A stretch of 16,059 nt of DNA from assembly GCA_902803695.1 (NCBI GenBank), contig CADCQX010000394.1, positions 1-16,059 on the forward strand, in the 5' to 3' direction. The stretch comes from Oscillospiraceae bacterium. GTDB lineage: Bacteria > Bacillota > Clostridia > Saccharofermentanales > Saccharofermentanaceae. Positions within the stretch are counted from its first letter, which is position 1, and every line of letters starts with the position of its first letter. Below the pieces are notes generated by a model, which saw only the letters and a list, made by a program, of their open reading frames with translations, was not told the DNA's origin and did no database searches. A program made the translations under genes and the position numbers. This document shows positions 13,954 to 16,059 of this stretch, piece by piece.

Positions 13954-16059
13954 ATGGTTCGTTCCATCAAACAGGGCAAGACCGAGCGTATGTCCTATTC
14001 TCGTATCGACGAGGTAATCGAAGTACCAAATCTCATTGAAATCCAGAAGGATTCTTACGACTGGTTCATGAATGAAGGTATCTACGAAGTTTTCCAGGAG
14101 ATCTCCCCGATTACAGACTCACAGGGTTTGTGGGAAGTTTGGTTCATGGACAGGGAATTCGATGCAGAAAACCCTATCTGCGGACTTGATGAGTGTAAAG
14201 AGAAAGACAGCAACTATGCTGCTCCTTTGCGTATCAATCTCCGTTTGCGTAATACACAGACAGGCGAGATCAAGGATTCTCCTGCATATGTAGGTGATTT
14301 CCCGATCATGACAGACCACGGTACTTTTATCATCAACGGTGCCGAGAGAGTTATCATCAGCCAGATCGTCCGTTCACCGGGAGCTTACTTCGGAACAGCT
14401 TACGGTAAACTCGGCAAACTTGAATACACATCACAGATCATACCTAACAGAGGAGCTTGGCTTGAGCTCGAGGAAGACGAGAACGGTGTTATCAGCGTTC
14501 GTGTCGATCGTGCCCGTAAGTTCCCTCTCACAATCTTCCTCCGTGCATTGGGTCTCAACTCCAACGAAGAGATCCTCGAGATGTTCGGTGACGAAGAGGG
14601 TCTCCGTATCACTATGGAGAAGGATTCCTGCAAGAACAGAGCAGATTCCCTCGCAGAATTCTACAAGAAAGTCCGTCCGGGCGAGCCTGTAAGCGTTGAA
14701 GCTGCAGAGAACCACCTGAACGCACTCTTCTTTGATTCCAGAAGATACGACCTCGCCAGAGTCGGTATCTACAAGATCAACAAGAAATTGAGCCTTGCTG
14801 CAAGAATCGCAGGACACAAGGCAGCTCAGGACATCATCTCTCCTGACGGTGAGCTCCTCCTCAAGAAGGACGAGATCATCTCCAAGGACAAGGCTCAGGA
14901 GATCGAGGATTCCGGCATCGACCATATCGACGTATATCCGATCATCAAGATCGGTGATACCGTTAAGATCTCAGAGCAGGCACTCCGTGTTATCGGTAAC
15001 GGCCGTGTAGACGCTCAGAAGTTCATCGAGGCAAGCTTCGCAAAGAAGGACCTCAAGGGCTTCGACATCGCTGACACAAAGATCAACGAGCGTGTTCTCG
15101 GCAAGGTGCTCCGTGAGATCATCACTGACATCCGTGACAACTGCAAGAAGACTGAGTACGCTCAGAAGCTTACACTTGCACTCAACGAGAGAAAAGCAGA
15201 CCTTATGCCTAAGAACCTCGTAGTAGACGATATCATCGCTATGGTATCCTACTTCATCGGTCTCCGTTACGGCGTAGGCAGTATCGACAATATCGACCAC
15301 TTGGGTAACCGTCGTATCCGTTCCGTAGGTGAACTCCTCCAGAACCAGATGCGTCAGGGTATGGCTCGTGTCGAGAAGAACGTTCGTGAGAGAATGGCTG
15401 CTATCGACGAGAACGAGGCAGAGAAGGTTACAGCTCCTAGCCTTGTTAACACACGTCCTTTGAGCGCTTCCTTCAGAGAGTTCTTCGGATCTTCACAGCT
15501 CTCGCAGTTCGGTGACCAGCAGAACCCTCTCGCAGAACTTACTCATAAGAGAAGACTTTCTGCTTTGGGACCTGGCGGACTTTCCAGAGACCGTGCTTCC
15601 TTCGAAGTTCGAGACGTACACTCATCCCACTACGGACGTATGTGTCCTATCGAGACACCTGAAGGACCGAACATCGGTCTTATCACATCACTTGCAACAT
15701 ATGCACGTGTTAACCGTTACGGCTTCATCGAGACACCTTACCGTCGTTACGATAAGGAAAACGGCGTCGTAACAGCTGAAGTTGAATACATGACAGCTGA
15801 CAGAGAGGACCTCTACAACATCGCTCAGGCTAACGAGCCTTTGGATGCTGACGGCAAGTTTATCGGCAAGAAGGTTGTCTGCAGACACCTCGATAAGTTC
15901 CTCGAAGTATCACCTAACGAAGTTGACTACATGGACGTATCTCCTAAGCAGCTCGTATCAGTTTCTACAAGCCTTATCCCGTTCCTCGGAAACGACGATG
16001 CTAACCGTGCTCTCATGGGCTCGAACATGCAGCGTCAGGCAGTACCTCTTATCAAGCCT
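13954..16059 (+). CDS. rpoB: RNA polymerase beta subunit, 5' part
   Basis: The first 702 codons of the beta subunit of RNA polymerase; the frame is open to the window end. The N-terminus has VPNLIEIQKDSYDWFMNEG and the family core IMTDHGTFIINGAERVIISQ then RSPGAYF. The rifampicin region starts FFGSSQLSQF near residue 511, followed by NPLAELTHKRRLSALGPGGL, SSHYGRMCPIETPEGPNIGL (559 on) and DDANRALMGSNMQRQAVPL. The residues equal to E. coli Gln513, Asp516, His526 and Ser531 are wild type, but the Met515 equivalent is Gly (codon 520, GGT). The ATG has AGGTGAT 6 nt upstream; an in-frame GTG at 13948 is too close to that site. Codon bias is that of a highly expressed gene. Contrary to the common order, rplJ-rplL do not precede it; it has its own promoter and leader. 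rpoC probably follows outside the window. Confidence 0.98.
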   Translation, partial: MVRSIKQGKTERMSYSRIDEVIEVPNLIEIQKDSYDWFMNEGIYEVFQEISPITDSQGLWEVWFMDREFDAENPICGLDECKEKDSNYAAPLRINLRLRNTQTGEIKDSPAYVGDFPIMTDHGTFIINGAERVIISQIVRSPGAYFGTAYGKLGKLEYTSQIIPNRGAWLELEEDENGVISVRVDRARKFPLTIFLRALGLNSNEEILEMFGDEEGLRITMEKDSCKNRADSLAEFYKKVRPGEPVSVEAAENHLNALFFDSRRYDLARVGIYKINKKLSLAARIAGHKAAQDIISPDGELLLKKDEIISKDKAQEIEDSGIDHIDVYPIIKIGDTVKISEQALRVIGNGRVDAQKFIEASFAKKDLKGFDIADTKINERVLGKVLREIITDIRDNCKKTEYAQKLTLALNERKADLMPKNLVVDDIIAMVSYFIGLRYGVGSIDNIDHLGNRRIRSVGELLQNQMRQGMARVEKNVRERMAAIDENEAEKVTAPSLVNTRPLSASFREFFGSSQLSQFGDQQNPLAELTHKRRLSALGPGGLSRDRASFEVRDVHSSHYGRMCPIETPEGPNIGLITSLATYARVNRYGFIETPYRRYDKENGVVTAEVEYMTADREDLYNIAQANEPLDADGKFIGKKVVCRHLDKFLEVSPNEVDYMDVSPKQLVSVSTSLIPFLGNDDANRALMGSNMQRQAVPLIKP

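Noticed and set aside
1..16059. Mobile element, prophage, CRISPR or defence island
   Set aside because: No transposase, integrase, terminal repeats, regularly spaced repeats or defence-type domains were seen. Gene content is housekeeping and envelope throughout.

Overview
The window looks like a chromosomal housekeeping segment of a Gram-positive, Clostridia-type Firmicute. The evidence is an EF-G of the clostridial EF-G2-like kind, B. subtilis-type ExoA, GatCAB-type amidotransferase genes, a VanY-like D,D-carboxypeptidase, a clostridial-type cardiolipin synthase and membrane-anchored parvulin-like foldases. Ribosome binding sites are AGGAG-like and base composition is moderate. Species cannot be fixed from the sequence. 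I see no mobile element, CRISPR array, tRNA or rRNA, and no stretch over 300 bases lacks a gene.

Left part (1-7228): the C-terminal 392 codons of an EF-G-family GTPase end at a strong terminator. Next come UDP-galactopyranose mutase (glf, +) and exonuclease III (-), which meet tail to tail with overlapping stop codons. A lipoprotein resembling a parvulin peptidyl-prolyl isomerase follows (+) and sits 25 nt upstream of cardiolipin synthase (+), probably as a two-gene operon. A VanY/LAS-family peptidase (-) overlaps the 3' end of cls by 20 bp. Most of these genes act on the envelope.

Middle (7229-12140): a run of + strand genes. The first is the most unusual in the window: a 453-aa fusion of GatC (N-terminal) to a shortened GatA. 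It is followed, with an 8-bp overlap, by GatB, so two polypeptides appear to replace the usual three of the tRNA-dependent Asp/Glu amidotransferase. A CNNM/CBS/CorC membrane transporter and an overlapping HAD phosphatase complete the run.

Right part (12193-16059): a second membrane-anchored, parvulin-like protein has the codon choice of a very highly expressed gene and probably its own promoter. An intrinsic terminator follows. Then comes a perfect-consensus sigma-A promoter (TTGACA-17-TATAAT), a leader of about 145 nt with several stem-loops, and the first 702 codons of rpoB. rpoB is therefore not directly preceded here by rplJ-rplL. The three genes with high-expression codon use (EF-G, the anchored foldase-like gene and rpoB) stand out from the genes between them.
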